Counted from the stretch's first letter, positions 26,503-35,280 are shown. The stretch: 64,000 nt of DNA from Rothia nasimurium (GCF_928391935.1 NZ_CAKMTD010000001.1:248001-312000), one strand, 5' to 3'. The notes: generated from the letters alone by a model not told the origin. Made by a program: numbers and translations.

Positions 26503-26518
26503 TCTGGTCGTGCGACAA

Positions 26519-26552
26519 AAATCCCCACCGAGGACGTCCTCGGTGGGGATTT
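26519..26552. terminator. Bidirectional terminator between IclR and GTPase genes
   Basis: A 34-base perfect palindrome (26519-26535 with 26536-26552) between convergent genes. The loop forms by opening the centre; T-rich ends lie on both sides. Confidence 0.85.
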
Positions 26553-26569
26553 CTGTATGCCCAGCTGAC

Positions 26570-28285
26570 CTAGCGGGCCTGGTGCAGGGCCTGGCGGTAG
26601 TCCTGGAGGCGGGCCAATTCGTCCTGGACGGGGGCGGTGACGCAACGGGCTGCAACCTCGGCCAGGTTGGTTTCAAGCTGGCGGCGGATGTTTTTGGCAT
26701 ACCAGCGGTGGCCCAGCGCGGCTAAACCCCGGCCCAGGGCGGCGGTGAGAATACCAAGCAGGACGCCGGTGGCCACCAGGAGGGTGGGCACGGGCAGGGG
26801 GAAGCCCTCGATGGTGGGCGGCTCAGGCAGGACGATCTGGAAGTAGCCTGCTAGAGCCAGGCCGGTGAGCCAGAGCAGGCCAACCAGGGCGGCGGTGAGG
26901 GCCGTCCACTGCAGGGCGTTGAGCAGGTGCCACCACCAGCGTTTTTTGTCGGCCTGGTAGTGGACGCTTGCTGCGGCCCGCTCGATTTCAGAGGGCAAGG
27001 ACTCTTCGTAGGTTCGGGCTGCCTCTCTGATGGAGTGGCTCCAGGGCTCCCCCACCCCGGCTGAAGTGGCGGCGGCGAAGGACCGCAGGGAGGTGGACAG
27101 GACGGCTTTCTGGGCGGGGCCCAGGGGCGGGAGGGAGGACTTGGAAATAGGCGCCCCGTCGTGTTCCTTGTGCAGGCCCAGGCGTTTGAGGGGGTCGCGT
27201 TTGATTTTGAGGAGCCAGCGGGTTGCAATCCAGCCGGTGGACGAGGCCGCGTGCAGCTTGTAGGAGTCGGCGGCGGCTTTGACCAGGGCTTCTGCGCCCG
27301 AGGCGGCGTAGAAGCCGTCTTCTAGGGCTGTGGTGGCGGGCGCGGTGATACCGGCTGGCTCTCCCCCGCCGTCCTGGCTGGCCAGGCTGGAATGGACGCC
27401 TGCCAGGTCGGCTTCGATCCTGGCCAGGGCGGCACTCTTGGCGACGGCGACCTGGCCCAGGACCTCGCGCAGGCGCGGGATTTGGTAGCCGGTGCGGGCG
27501 GAGACGCCCAGGGGGTCGGCCAGGAGGGTTGAGGTCAGCCCGTCTTGGGCCAGCAGGGCCTTGAGGGAGTCGAGTACTGCCGGTACTTCAGCCTCATCGA
27601 GTCGGTCTACCTGGTTGAGGACGGCCAGAGTGACGGCCCCGTGGGAGGCCAGGGGCTGAATAAAGTCCTGGTGGATGACGGCGTCGGCGTACTTTTGGGG
27701 GTCCATGACCCAGACCAGCACATCCACGCACTCGGCCATTTTTTCAACAATGGCCCGGTTGGATGCCTCCACCGAGTCGAAGTCGGGTAGGTCCAGCAGA
27801 ATCAGCCCGCCGCTGGCCTGCTCGGTCTTACCGGCTCCTACAGAGCGGCGGATTTTGTTCCACATGCCCACGCTGACGGGAACTTCGGCCCGGTTGAGGG
27901 CTTCTGTGGCCTGGGCGGGGTCTTCGTCCATGTAGGTGCGGTTGGTGACGCCCAGCCAGTCCAGCAGGGGTTCTGCCCCTTCTTTGCCCCAGATTGCGGC
28001 TTGAGCGGTGGAGGTGGTGGGGCGGCGGGCCGCGCTCTTGGCGATGTCTTTACCGACGACCGCGTTGAAGAGGGTGGACTTGCCTGAGCCGGTGGCCCCG
28101 AAGAAGCCGATGACGGTGTGCTCGGCAGACAGTTCCCGGCGGGCAGCTGCCCGTTCTAGGACGGCCTGGGCCGCCTGGGCGATCTCCGGGTCGATTCGGC
28201 CCTGTCCCAGGCTGAGGGCGGTTTCGAGGGCCTCGACGCGCAGGGCGAGGGCGGTGGTGGCTGTGGTTTTCTCTGCGGTGCTCAC
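26570..28285 (-). CDS. Dynamin-like GTPase B
   Basis: 571 residues. GTPase motifs: G1 GATGSGKST (about 65-73), G3 DLPDFDS and G4 NQVD. The C-terminal half has long helical stretches and two hydrophobic segments (ALTAALVGLLWLTGLALAG and LLVATGVLLGILTAALG), so the protein is membrane-bound. This arrangement is like dynamin-like membrane-remodelling GTPases or YfjP/Era-like proteins. It starts inside the stop codon of the upstream GTPase gene (ATGA overlap), so the two are made together and may form a heteromer. Confidence 0.75.
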   Translation of the reverse strand: MSTAEKTTATTALALRVEALETALSLGQGRIDPEIAQAAQAVLERAAARRELSAEHTVIGFFGATGSGKSTLFNAVVGKDIAKSAARRPTTSTAQAAIWGKEGAEPLLDWLGVTNRTYMDEDPAQATEALNRAEVPVSVGMWNKIRRSVGAGKTEQASGGLILLDLPDFDSVEASNRAIVEKMAECVDVLVWVMDPQKYADAVIHQDFIQPLASHGAVTLAVLNQVDRLDEAEVPAVLDSLKALLAQDGLTSTLLADPLGVSARTGYQIPRLREVLGQVAVAKSAALARIEADLAGVHSSLASQDGGGEPAGITAPATTALEDGFYAASGAEALVKAAADSYKLHAASSTGWIATRWLLKIKRDPLKRLGLHKEHDGAPISKSSLPPLGPAQKAVLSTSLRSFAAATSAGVGEPWSHSIREAARTYEESLPSEIERAAASVHYQADKKRWWWHLLNALQWTALTAALVGLLWLTGLALAGYFQIVLPEPPTIEGFPLPVPTLLVATGVLLGILTAALGRGLAALGHRWYAKNIRRQLETNLAEVAARCVTAPVQDELARLQDYRQALHQAR

Positions 28286-30081
28286 TGGGTGCTTTCGGTG
28301 GTGGACGGGGCAGGGGTGCTCGGGGCAGGTGAGGCGGCTCCTTGGATGAGATCCTGGCCTGCCTGGGTGAGGAGGTCCGCTGCCCGGGTCAGGGCCTCGG
28401 GGCTGGGGGCCTGACCGTCCAGAGCGTTCTCGAGGCGGGTGATAAAGCGAGCCTGCTGGCTGTCGAGCAGTTCGCCCATGCGGGTTTCAAGGCGGGTGCG
28501 GGCCCCGGCAGCCATGCGGCGTACGGCGTCCTCACCAAAAATTGCTTCGAGCAGTTTCTGCCCTACGACGCCTGAGCCACCGGCGATCCCTACCTCAAGG
28601 CCGGTGAGGCCCCCAGTCATGGAGAAGACGGCCACCATGAGAATCAGGGCGGTTGCGTTCACTCCCAGGGACAGGAAGCGGGCCTTCTGGCGTTTTCCTG
28701 CACCTTCAGCGGCGATGATGTCCATGACGTCCTGCTGCCAGGCGCGAATCGACTCGGCGACGTCTTCAGAGAAGTTCTCCCCCAGGGCGGCTAGGTCGTC
28801 TCCTGCTAGCAGGGCCCGGCCGGTCTTGTCGTCCAGCCAGCGGCGCTGGGCGGTTTCAGCGGCGGCAGCGGCCTCTTCCATGATGATGGAGTGCAGGCCG
28901 ACCTCAAGGGCCTGTTCCACCTCGACGGCGCGGGTGGGCGGGGTTCCCCGGAAGAAGCCGGCGACCCGGTCTCGGACCTTGCCGATGGTGGTTTCAACCT
29001 GGCGGAAGAACTCGCCGGTGCCGACGAAGTCCTGCCAGCGGGTCAGCACCTCTCCCCTCAGCATGTGCCCGTCCTGGGTGGCCTCAGTGAGTCTGCTCAT
29101 GGCCTGGGTGAAGGCGGTGGTGACGTCGGCGCGGAGGCGGGTTTCTGCCTCCTGCTGGTCCCGGGCGGCGTCTGCCAGTTGGCCGGCCTGGAGGGCTACA
29201 GCCCTTACAGCCCCTTCTAGGGTGCGGCGGGCGATGTCGGAGCGGGCGTCCGCGTCGGCTCCCAGGGAGCGCAGCCAGAAAATCAGGGGGGTGAGGGCTA
29301 CGGAGGGCAGCAGGCCACGTTCGTCCCTCTCCTGCTCGGTGACCGAGTGGATCAGAGCCGGGGTGATACCGGCTTCAGTGAGCATGCGGGTCAGGTCTGC
29401 CTCGATTTCGTCCTCGGCTCCCTCGGGGACCCGGTTGAGCACCACAGCGATAGTGATGTCGCGGGCAGCAGCCTGGCGCAGGATTTCCCAGGGCACGGCG
29501 TCGGCGTAACGGTTGGCGGTGGTGACAAAAAGCCAGAGGTCAGCTGCGCGTAGGAGCTGCTGGGCCAGGCGGCGGTTTTCGTCAGAGACTGAGTCAAAGT
29601 CAGGGGCGTCGATCAGGGCGATACCGGCGGGCAGGGATTCGACGGGCACGGTGACCAGCTCGTCCTGGCCGCTGTGGGGGTTGGCCCCGGGCAGGGCCTC
29701 ACCGGGGGCGACAGGCACCCTCACCAGGTTGGGCAGGATCCGCTCGGGCGCAAAGGCCGCTTCATCTTCGGGGCGGTGCAGGAGGACGGGCTGGCGGGTG
29801 GTGGGTCGAATCGCGCCGGAGCGGGTCACCGGCTCCCCCATCAGGGTGTTGACCAGGGTGGATTTACCGGCGCCGGTGGAGCCTCCCACGACGACGGTCA
29901 GCGGGGCGTCTAGGGTGGCCAGCTTGGGCAGGATGTAGTCGTCCAGCTGGGTGACGGTGGTACGGGCTAGATGCTGGGCGGTTTCAGCACTACCGGTTGA
30001 GAGGGGGAAATGGGCGGACGCGAGCGTGGTGCGGGCCTCGCGCACGGCGGCCAGGGTGTGAGTGATGGTTTCTTGATACAC
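28282..30081 (-). CDS. Dynamin-like GTPase A
   Basis: 599 residues from GTG at 30079-30081, with GGAAGA about 8 bases upstream. A longer open frame runs through the tRNA-Glu gene and is not real coding. G1 is GGSTGAGKST, G3 is DAPDFDS, but G4 reads NRVP instead of NKxD, so guanine specificity may differ from its partner. A hydrophobic stretch near residues 475-500 (ATALILMVAVFSMTGGLTGL) suggests membrane contact. The gene precedes GTPase B, sharing an ATGA overlap. Confidence 0.75.
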   Translation of the reverse strand: MYQETITHTLAAVREARTTLASAHFPLSTGSAETAQHLARTTVTQLDDYILPKLATLDAPLTVVVGGSTGAGKSTLVNTLMGEPVTRSGAIRPTTRQPVLLHRPEDEAAFAPERILPNLVRVPVAPGEALPGANPHSGQDELVTVPVESLPAGIALIDAPDFDSVSDENRRLAQQLLRAADLWLFVTTANRYADAVPWEILRQAAARDITIAVVLNRVPEGAEDEIEADLTRMLTEAGITPALIHSVTEQERDERGLLPSVALTPLIFWLRSLGADADARSDIARRTLEGAVRAVALQAGQLADAARDQQEAETRLRADVTTAFTQAMSRLTEATQDGHMLRGEVLTRWQDFVGTGEFFRQVETTIGKVRDRVAGFFRGTPPTRAVEVEQALEVGLHSIIMEEAAAAAETAQRRWLDDKTGRALLAGDDLAALGENFSEDVAESIRAWQQDVMDIIAAEGAGKRQKARFLSLGVNATALILMVAVFSMTGGLTGLEVGIAGGSGVVGQKLLEAIFGEDAVRRMAAGARTRLETRMGELLDSQQARFITRLENALDGQAPSPEALTRAADLLTQAGQDLIQGAASPAPSTPAPSTTESTQ

Positions 30082-30127
30082 GCTTCTATTCTTCCACGCA
30101 GGGGTTAGCCAGGGGGTATGAGGCATA

Positions 30128-30165
30128 CGAAAAAGTCCCCTACTTCTGTGTGAAGTAGGGGACTT
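30128..30165 (-). terminator. Terminator after tRNA-Glu 1
   Basis: Perfect 13 bp stem (30133-30145 with 30153-30165), 7-base loop and a T run on the minus strand. Confidence 0.85.
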
Positions 30166-30174
30166 ATTAGCCTG

Positions 30175-30247
30175 TGACCCCAACCGGATTTGAACCGGTG
30201 TTGCCGCCGTGAGAGGGCGGAGTACTAGGCCGCTATACGATGGGGCC
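30175..30247 (-). tRNA. tRNA-Glu (CTC), copy 1
   Basis: 73 bases, cloverleaf with acceptor GGCCCCA/TGGGGTC (one G-U pair), anticodon CTC in a seven-base loop and T arm CCGG-loop-CCGG. CCA is not encoded. It has its own promoter and terminator. Confidence 0.95.
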
Positions 30248-30288
30248 GAAACTCTTTCGAGCTGCTGCCGTTTCCGACAACAGATAAA

Positions 30289-30318
30289 ACTATACACGCC
30301 CTTTTTACCCACATGCAA
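30289..30318 (-). promoter_or_regulatory. tRNA-Glu 1 promoter
   Basis: TTGCAT (30313-30318), 18 bases, TATAGT (30289-30294) on the minus strand, followed by the conserved discriminator-like stretch seen before other tRNAs here. Confidence 0.7.
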
Positions 30319-30406
30319 GCCGGGAGGGTGTAATCTGCACTACCCTTGGCACTCCCCCTAGTCACTGCTTTGGGCACCAATGGGGCCGAGTGTGACCGGG
30401 CATAGA

Positions 30407-30440
30407 AAAATCCCCCGCTTCATTCGAAGCGAGGGATTTT
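30407..30440 (-). terminator. Terminator after tRNA-Glu 2
   Basis: 14 bp stem with one mismatch (30407-30420 with 30427-30440), with a T-rich tail on the minus strand. Confidence 0.8.
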
Positions 30441-30446
30441 AGCCTG

Positions 30447-30519
30447 TGACCCCAACCGGATTTGAACCGGTGTTGCCGCCGTGAGAGGGCGGAGTACTAG
30501 GCCGCTATACGATGGGGCC
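30447..30519 (-). tRNA. tRNA-Glu (CTC), copy 2
   Basis: Identical to copy 1 over the 73 bases. It lies 25 bases after tRNA-Gln and has no promoter of its own, so it is probably processed from a tRNA-Gln/tRNA-Glu transcript. gltX, its synthetase gene, is next upstream. Confidence 0.95.
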
Positions 30520-30544
30520 GTAACATCTTGAATCAAGATGCTCG

Positions 30545-30616
30545 CTGGGATACCAGGACTCGAACCTAGAATGACGGTACCAGAAACCGTAGTGTTGCCA
30601 ATTACACCATATCCCA
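30545..30616 (-). tRNA. tRNA-Gln (CTG)
   Basis: 72 bases, acceptor TGGGATA/TATCCCA, anticodon CTG in the loop of an ACGGT/ACCGT stem, T arm with GTTCGAG. Confidence 0.95.
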
Positions 30617-30672
30617 TTATTATGTGCTCCGGCTTGATTTCCTTTCGGAAGTCATCGCCGCAACGAGTAATA

Positions 30673-30701
30673 ACTCTATACGAGCTTTTGAGGGCATGCA
30701 A
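30673..30701 (-). promoter_or_regulatory. tRNA-Gln/tRNA-Glu 2 promoter
   Basis: TTGCAT (30696-30701), 17 bases, TAGAGT (30673-30678), then TATTACTCGTTGC, a stretch shared with the tRNA-Lys promoters. Confidence 0.7.
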
Positions 30702-30862
30702 CTCGAAATCCATAGAGCTGGCTCACATTCACCCCGGAAAGCCCGCGTTTACCCTTATTTCTAGCGGTTTTTGGCCCCAAAATTTTTGTAAAAATTCCTG
30801 AAAAAGCCTCTGCGGGCGTCCTGCTCCCCCACTTTCCGCCCTCCCAGCTCTCCCATAAAGCA

Positions 30863-30899
30863 CCGCCCCGCTCCCCCAAGACCTGGGGAAACGGGGCGG
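30863..30899 (-). terminator. Hairpin after gltX
   Basis: GC-rich stem (ccgccccg 30863-30870 with cggggcgg 30892-30899, plus an inner CCCC/GGGG) downstream of gltX; the T run is weak. Confidence 0.6.
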
Positions 30900-30925
30900 C
30901 ACGTGAGCTAAACCTCGAAAAATTT

Positions 30926-32440
30926 TTATGCCAGGGAAGCGCGGAGCTTCTTCAGGCGGGCCAGGGAGGAATCCTTGCCCAGAATCTCCATGGACTCGAA
31001 GAGCGGCGGTGAGATGCGCTGGCCGCTCATGGCGGTGCGCACCGGGCCGAAGGCCAGGCGGGGCTTGATCTCAAGACCATCGACGATAGCTTCGCGCAGG
31101 GCAGCTTCGATGGTGGCGGCGGTGAAATCGGTCAGGCCCTCAACGGCAGTGATCGCCGCGTCGAGAACTGCCGGTGCTGACTCCTTGAGCTGCTTGGCGG
31201 CGTCCTCAGCGACCTCAATATCTTCGTCGGCGGTGAAGAGGAAGCCCAGCAGGCCGGGGGCCTCGCCCAGAAGCTGCATGCGCTCCTGAACCAAAGGGGC
31301 GGCCTCGGTCAGAATGGCCTGCTCACGCTCGGTCAAGGCCTCAAAGCTCTCAGCGGAAACCAGCTCGGCCTTGTGCAGGAAGGGAACCAGGCGGTTACGG
31401 AAGTCCTCAGCCTCCAGCATACGGATGTGGGTGCCGTTGATAGCCTCTGCCTTCTTGACGTCAAAACGCGCGGGGTTGGCCAGTACGTCCTTGATGTCGA
31501 AGGCGGCAACCATCTGGTCCATGGTGAAGATGTCTTCGTCGTGGGAGAGGGACCAGCCCAGCAGGGAGAGGTAGTTGAGTAGGCCTTCCTTGATGAAGCC
31601 GGCGTCCAGCAGGTTGTAGAGGCTGGACTCGGGGTCACGCTTGGAGAGCTTCTTGTTGCCCTGGCCCATGACGTAGGGCAGGTGGCCAAACTCGGGAATG
31701 AAGCTGGTGACGCCCACCTCAACCAGGGCCCGGTAGAGGGCAATCTGACGGGGGGTGGATGACAGCAGGTCCTCGCCGCGCAGCACGTGGGTGATACCCA
31801 TGAGGGCGTCGTCAACGGGGTTGACCAGGGTGTAGAGGGGCTTGCCGTTGGCGCGGACGACCACGAAGTCGGGCACGGAACCGGCCTTGAAGGTGATCTC
31901 ACCGCGCACCAGGTCGTTGAAGGTGATATCTTCATCGGGCATACGCAGGCGCAGCACGGGGGTGCGGCCCTCGGCCCGGTAGGCGGCCTTCTGCTCCTCG
32001 GTCAGGTCACGGTCAAAGTTGTCATAGCCCAGCTTGGGATCCTGGCCCTTGGCCTTGTGGCGCTCTTCAACCTCTTCGGGGGTGGAGAAGTCCTCGTAAA
32101 TGAAGCCACCGGCCTTGAGCTTTTCGACCACGTCAGCGTATATATCCATGCGCTCTGACTGGCGGTAGGGCTCGTGGGGGCCGCCGACGCCGACGCCCTC
32201 GTCCCAGTTAATGCCCAGCCACTGCAGGGATTCGAGCACCTGGTTGAAGGATTCTTCGGAGTCTCGGGCGGCGTCAGTGTCCTCGATACGGAAGACCATG
32301 GTGCCGCCGGTGTGCTTGGCGTAGGCCCAGTTGAAGAGGGCGGTGCGAACCATGCCGACGTGCGGGGTGCCGGTGGGTGAGGGGCAGAAGCGGACGCGGG
32401 TTTCGCTGGGATCGTTGAGTTTCAGAGCGTAATCACTCAT
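30926..32440 (-). CDS. gltX: Glutamyl-tRNA synthetase
   Basis: Class I synthetase. The HIGH-type motif is in [16 protein letters not shown] and the KMSKS-type motif is KLSKRD. 504 residues from ATG at 32438-32440; a GTG at 32450-32452 would add four residues and cannot be excluded. Upstream in the same direction is the FAH-family gene, and two tRNA-Glu genes lie just downstream. Confidence 0.95.
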   Translation of the reverse strand: MSDYALKLNDPSETRVRFCPSPTGTPHVGMVRTALFNWAYAKHTGGTMVFRIEDTDAARDSEESFNQVLESLQWLGINWDEGVGVGGPHEPYRQSERMDIYADVVEKLKAGGFIYEDFSTPEEVEERHKAKGQDPKLGYDNFDRDLTEEQKAAYRAEGRTPVLRLRMPDEDITFNDLVRGEITFKAGSVPDFVVVRANGKPLYTLVNPVDDALMGITHVLRGEDLLSSTPRQIALYRALVEVGVTSFIPEFGHLPYVMGQGNKKLSKRDPESSLYNLLDAGFIKEGLLNYLSLLGWSLSHDEDIFTMDQMVAAFDIKDVLANPARFDVKKAEAINGTHIRMLEAEDFRNRLVPFLHKAELVSAESFEALTEREQAILTEAAPLVQERMQLLGEAPGLLGFLFTADEDIEVAEDAAKQLKESAPAVLDAAITAVEGLTDFTAATIEAALREAIVDGLEIKPRLAFGPVRTAMSGQRISPPLFESMEILGKDSSLARLKKLRASLA

Positions 32441-32489
32441 GGATGTGAGCACATCCCTTTCTAGTTAAAAGCTGTTCGTAGGTTCTAGT

Positions 32490-33266
32490 TTACTCGGCGC
32501 GGACGGTGTTGATCAGGGAGCCGATGCCCTCTACCTCAATCTCAACCTCGTTACCTGCGCTCAGGCGTCCTACCCCGGCGGGGGTACCGGTGAGGATCAC
32601 GTCACCGGGCAGCAGGGTGAAGTATTCACTGGCGGCGGCGACGAGTTCGGCCACGGAGAAGACCATGTCGGCGGTGGTGCCGTCCTGCTTGAGGTCGCCA
32701 TCCACCCAGGTTTGGATACTCAGGTCGTCGGTATCGAGTTCGGTTTCGATCCAGGGCCCAAGGGGGCAGGCACCGTCGAAGCCCTTGGCGCGGGCCCACT
32801 GGATGTCAGTTTTTTGGGCGTCACGGGCGGTCAGGTCGTTGGCGACGGTGAAGCCGTAGATAACTTCGGGCACGCGGTCCAGGGGCACGGACTTGGCGAT
32901 ACGGCCGATGACGACGGCGAGCTCACCTTCGAAGGAGACGTTGTCTGACCATTCGGGCAGGGCGATGGGGTCGCCGGGGCCGATGACGGACGTGTTGGGC
33001 TTGAAGAAGAACTGGGGGGTGGTGGGGGTTTCGTTGCCCAGCTCGGAGGCGTGGTCGCGCCAGTTGCGGGCCACGCCAATGACCTTGGAGCGGGGGATGA
33101 TGGGGGCCAGCAGGCGGACGTCGTTGATGGGGTACCGCTTGTCGGTGGGGTTGATGCCGGTGTAGAAGGGGTCGCCGGAGAGAACGGTGATGGTCTCTTC
33201 GCCGGGCTCACCTTCAACCAGGCCAAAGTGCAGGGTATCGTCTACGGTAAATCGGGCAATGCGCAT
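32490..33266 (-). CDS. Fumarylacetoacetate hydrolase-family protein
   Basis: 258 residues from ATG at 33264-33266. The FAH fold is shown by VARNWRDHASELG, FEGELAVVIGR (metal-binding Glu) and NDLTARDAQ, and by LLPGDVILTGTPAGVG near the end. Members act on 2-keto-4-pentenoates, acylpyruvates or oxaloacetate; the substrate is not clear. It precedes gltX by about 50 bases, an arrangement seen in other actinobacteria. Confidence 0.85.
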   Translation of the reverse strand: MRIARFTVDDTLHFGLVEGEPGEETITVLSGDPFYTGINPTDKRYPINDVRLLAPIIPRSKVIGVARNWRDHASELGNETPTTPQFFFKPNTSVIGPGDPIALPEWSDNVSFEGELAVVIGRIAKSVPLDRVPEVIYGFTVANDLTARDAQKTDIQWARAKGFDGACPLGPWIETELDTDDLSIQTWVDGDLKQDGTTADMVFSVAELVAAASEYFTLLPGDVILTGTPAGVGRLSAGNEVEIEVEGIGSLINTVRAE

Positions 33267-33315
33267 GGTTACTAGCCTACCGGACTCCCCGCCCCCGCCC
33301 CAGAATGGACCATTT

Positions 33316-33374
33316 AAATCGGAAAAACCCACCTGGCTGGTGGTCTTTTCTGACTCAGATGGTACCTACCGTAG
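33316..33374. repeat. Direct repeat, left copy (degenerate terminator)
   Basis: About 55 bases nearly matching 35240-35295. The first 27 bases are identical, then the right arm of the hairpin is altered, and GGTACCTAC matches again. A terminator-like hairpin has no place between two divergent genes, which suggests a copy left by duplication or insertion. Confidence 0.7.
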
Positions 33375-33377
33375 TGG

Positions 33378-33407
33378 TTGACAGCCTCCACCCCGCTCCC
33401 CTACAAT
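33378..33407 (+). promoter_or_regulatory. Strong promoter of the ABC-F gene
   Basis: TTGACA (33378-33383), 18 bases, TACAAT (33402-33407), close to the vegetative consensus. Transcription from about 33414 would give a leader of about 108 bases. Confidence 0.75.
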
Positions 33408-33443
33408 AATCACCAGTTCTTGTTCCCTACGGAAGGCATTCCA

Positions 33444-33467
33444 GTGGATTTTTCAGCGGCTCTCTAG
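33444..33467 (+). CDS. Seven-residue leader peptide MDFSAAL
   Basis: GTG at 33444 to TAG at 33465-33467. GGAAGG (33431-33436) stands 7 bases before it, a better ribosome-binding site than that of the ABC-F gene itself. The hairpin arm TTTCAGCG lies inside codons 3-5. Leader ORFs of this size occur before erm and ABC-F resistance genes, where antibiotic-stalled ribosomes switch the structure. Translation is unproven. Confidence 0.6.
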   Translation: MDFSAAL

Positions 33468-33524
33468 ACCACGCTGAAACCCCTCACCGCGGTTTTCAGC
33501 ACCTCACCTCTTTGACGCTGAATG
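33451..33524 (+). promoter_or_regulatory. Candidate attenuator with alternative hairpins
   Basis: Four short arms alternate. Arm 1 (33451-33458, inside the leader ORF) pairs with arm 2 (33472-33479); arm 3 (33494-33500) pairs with arm 4 (33517-33522), which reaches the A of the ABC-F start codon. Arm 2 can instead pair with arm 3 (9 bp, one bulge). A ribosome stopped in the leader would cover arm 1, allow 2:3, and free arm 4. This is the ermC layout. There is no ribosome-binding site beside arm 4 and no T run, so the mode is open. Confidence 0.6.
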
Positions 33525-35219
33525 GATCGCACCCTCATGCCTATTTCCGTATCTGAACCCCACCTTTCTTTTAACAGCCTCAGCCTGATTTGGCCCGACG
33601 GCACCCCTTGTTTTGAAAACCTCACCGGCGCTGTCAGTGCCCCGGTCACAGCCCTTATTGGCGATAACGGCTCCGGCAAATCAACCCTGCTCAAGCTCCT
33701 GGCAGGCACCCTAGAACCAACGAGTGGCAGTATCGCCCGGCCCGGTACCGTCGCCTATCTGCCCCAGGATTTAGGGCTCACCCCGCAGACCACCATCGCC
33801 GACCTCTTCGCTATCACCGACGTCCTCGACGCCCTCACCGCGCTAGAAGCCGGCGACTACTCCGAAGATCTCTACGACCGGATCGGTGATAACTGGGATG
33901 CCGCCGAGCAAGCCCAGGCTGCCCTGGCCGCGTCCGGCTTCTCCCCCGCCCTAGCCGCTACCGACGCCCGCGCCCTCATGCGGCGCACCGTCGGCACGCT
34001 CTCGGGTGGCGAGGCCGTCACCGCAGCCCTCACGGCGCTGGTTGCCTCACGCCCCGGCGTCCTGCTGCTCGATGAACCCACCAACAACCTCGACGCTGAC
34101 GCCCGCGCCACCCTCTACCGGCTCCTAGACAGTCTGCCTTGCCCCGTGCTCGTGGTCAGCCACGACCGCGACCTGCTAGAGCGGGTCGATGAAGTGCTGG
34201 AACTCAGGCAGGGAGCCCTGCGCTCTTTCACCGGCAACTACAGCGCCTACCGGCAGGCTATCGACAGCGAGCAGGACGCCGCCGCCCGCCACCTGCGCGA
34301 AGCCAAGCAGGTTGAGCGGCAGGAAAAGCGGGAGCGCATCGAGGCAGAAACCAAGCTGGCCCGCGCGGCCCGGGCTGGGGCGACCGCCCAGGCTAACCGG
34401 CGGGGCTCACGGATGTCGATGGGGCTGGCCGCCTCCTCAGCCCAGCGGTCGGCCGCTAAGGTTCGGCAGACCCACCAGGGTAGGTTAGATGCCGCTACTG
34501 CCACCCGCCAGGCCCGGGAGCGGGATATCCGCGAGGACCAGCCCATTTACCTTGACCTGCCCGGCACCCGTGTACCAGCAAGTAAGCGGGTCTTGGAACT
34601 CACCCTGCGGCAGGCTGATAGGCAGGACGCCGGCACCCAGCCCGGTGCCCAGGAGCAGGCGGGCGACGGGGCGGCTGCTATTACTCCTCTGCCTGAGCGG
34701 CTGATTGTCCAGGGCCCAGAGCGCCTACAGCTAGCCGGGTCTAACGGGTCGGGTAAGAGCACCCTGCTGAGGGCCATCATGGGTGATTCTCAGGCTGCTG
34801 AAACCGCCCGCTACGCCTGCGACTACCGGGTAGCGAACACCGGCTACCTGCCCCAGCGACTGACACTCCCCCAGGACCAGAGCATGCTGCAGCTGGTCAT
34901 GGCAGCCAACCCGACGCTGACCGAACAGCAGGTCCGCGATGATCTGGCCCGGCTGCTCTTCCGCCGGGAACGGGTGCACCTGCCCGTGGGGGTTCTCTCC
35001 GGTGGCGAACGCTTCCGGGTGGCCCTGGCAACCGTCCTTTTGGCCAGTCCGGCACCCCAGCTGCTAATTCTGGACGAGCCCACCAACAACCTCGATATGG
35101 CCTCGGTGGACTGGCTGGTGCAGGCGTTAGCCTCCTACGAGGGTGCGCTCCTGGTCGTCAGCCACGACGAAGCCTTCTGCGCGCAACTGGGCCTGACGGG
35201 CGTCCTGACCTTGCCCTAG
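33522..35219 (+). CDS. ABC-F family ATPase, probable ribosome-protection type
   Basis: 565 residues with two ATPase domains and no membrane segments, the ABC-F layout. Walker A motifs are GDNGSGKST (about 48-56) and GSNGSGKST, the two signatures are LSGGE, and each is followed by LLDEPTNNLD or LILDEPTNNLD. The linker between the domains (about 245-340) is rich in Arg, Lys, Ala and Gln, and in ABC-F proteins this arm reaches the ribosomal peptidyl transferase centre. Some ABC-F proteins give resistance to macrolides, lincosamides or streptogramins; others are housekeeping. No ribosome-binding site precedes either ATG at 33522 or 33537. The gene is flanked by direct repeats and preceded by an attenuator-like leader, which favours the resistance type. 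Confidence 0.82.
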   Translation: MDRTLMPISVSEPHLSFNSLSLIWPDGTPCFENLTGAVSAPVTALIGDNGSGKSTLLKLLAGTLEPTSGSIARPGTVAYLPQDLGLTPQTTIADLFAITDVLDALTALEAGDYSEDLYDRIGDNWDAAEQAQAALAASGFSPALAATDARALMRRTVGTLSGGEAVTAALTALVASRPGVLLLDEPTNNLDADARATLYRLLDSLPCPVLVVSHDRDLLERVDEVLELRQGALRSFTGNYSAYRQAIDSEQDAAARHLREAKQVERQEKRERIEAETKLARAARAGATAQANRRGSRMSMGLAASSAQRSAAKVRQTHQGRLDAATATRQARERDIREDQPIYLDLPGTRVPASKRVLELTLRQADRQDAGTQPGAQEQAGDGAAAITPLPERLIVQGPERLQLAGSNGSGKSTLLRAIMGDSQAAETARYACDYRVANTGYLPQRLTLPQDQSMLQLVMAANPTLTEQQVRDDLARLLFRRERVHLPVGVLSGGERFRVALATVLLASPAPQLLILDEPTNNLDMASVDWLVQALASYEGALLVVSHDEAFCAQLGLTGVLTLP

Positions 35220-35239
35220 CCCAACTAGAAAAGACCAGA

Positions 35240-35280
35240 AAATCGGAAAAACCCACCTGGCTGGTGGGTTTTTCCGATTT
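35240..35280. terminator. Bidirectional terminator between ABC-F gene and ilvE
   Basis: Perfect 18 bp stem (35240-35257 with 35263-35280), 5-base loop, and internal A and T runs, between convergent genes. Confidence 0.9.

Larger units (their letters stand above)
30617..30925. other. Intergenic region between tRNA-Gln and gltX
   Basis: 309 bases. It holds the tRNA-Gln promoter near 30673-30701 and the hairpin at 30863-30899 that follows gltX. I see no gene. Confidence 0.6.

Noticed and set aside
28439..29509. A 356-residue plus-strand frame inside the GTPase A gene
   Set aside because: Its composition (Ser, Arg and Ala without motifs) is that of an antisense shadow; the other strand has clear GTPase motifs.
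30116..30128. GTATG-AGG-CATAC palindrome and TCATACC half-site before GTPase A
   Set aside because: It shares only half of the two-component operator and the geometry differs, so I do not extend the regulon to it.
30082..30318. N-terminal extension of GTPase A
   Set aside because: It runs through the tRNA-Glu gene and its terminator; the GTG at 30081 has a ribosome-binding site.
30370..30400. Possible tRNA-Glu fragment (ATGGGGCCG)
   Set aside because: Only about ten bases match the tRNA end, too few to call a remnant.
30407..30440. Repeat arrays suggesting CRISPR
   Set aside because: Repeats near tRNA genes are duplicated tRNAs and terminators; no regular spacers are present anywhere in the window.
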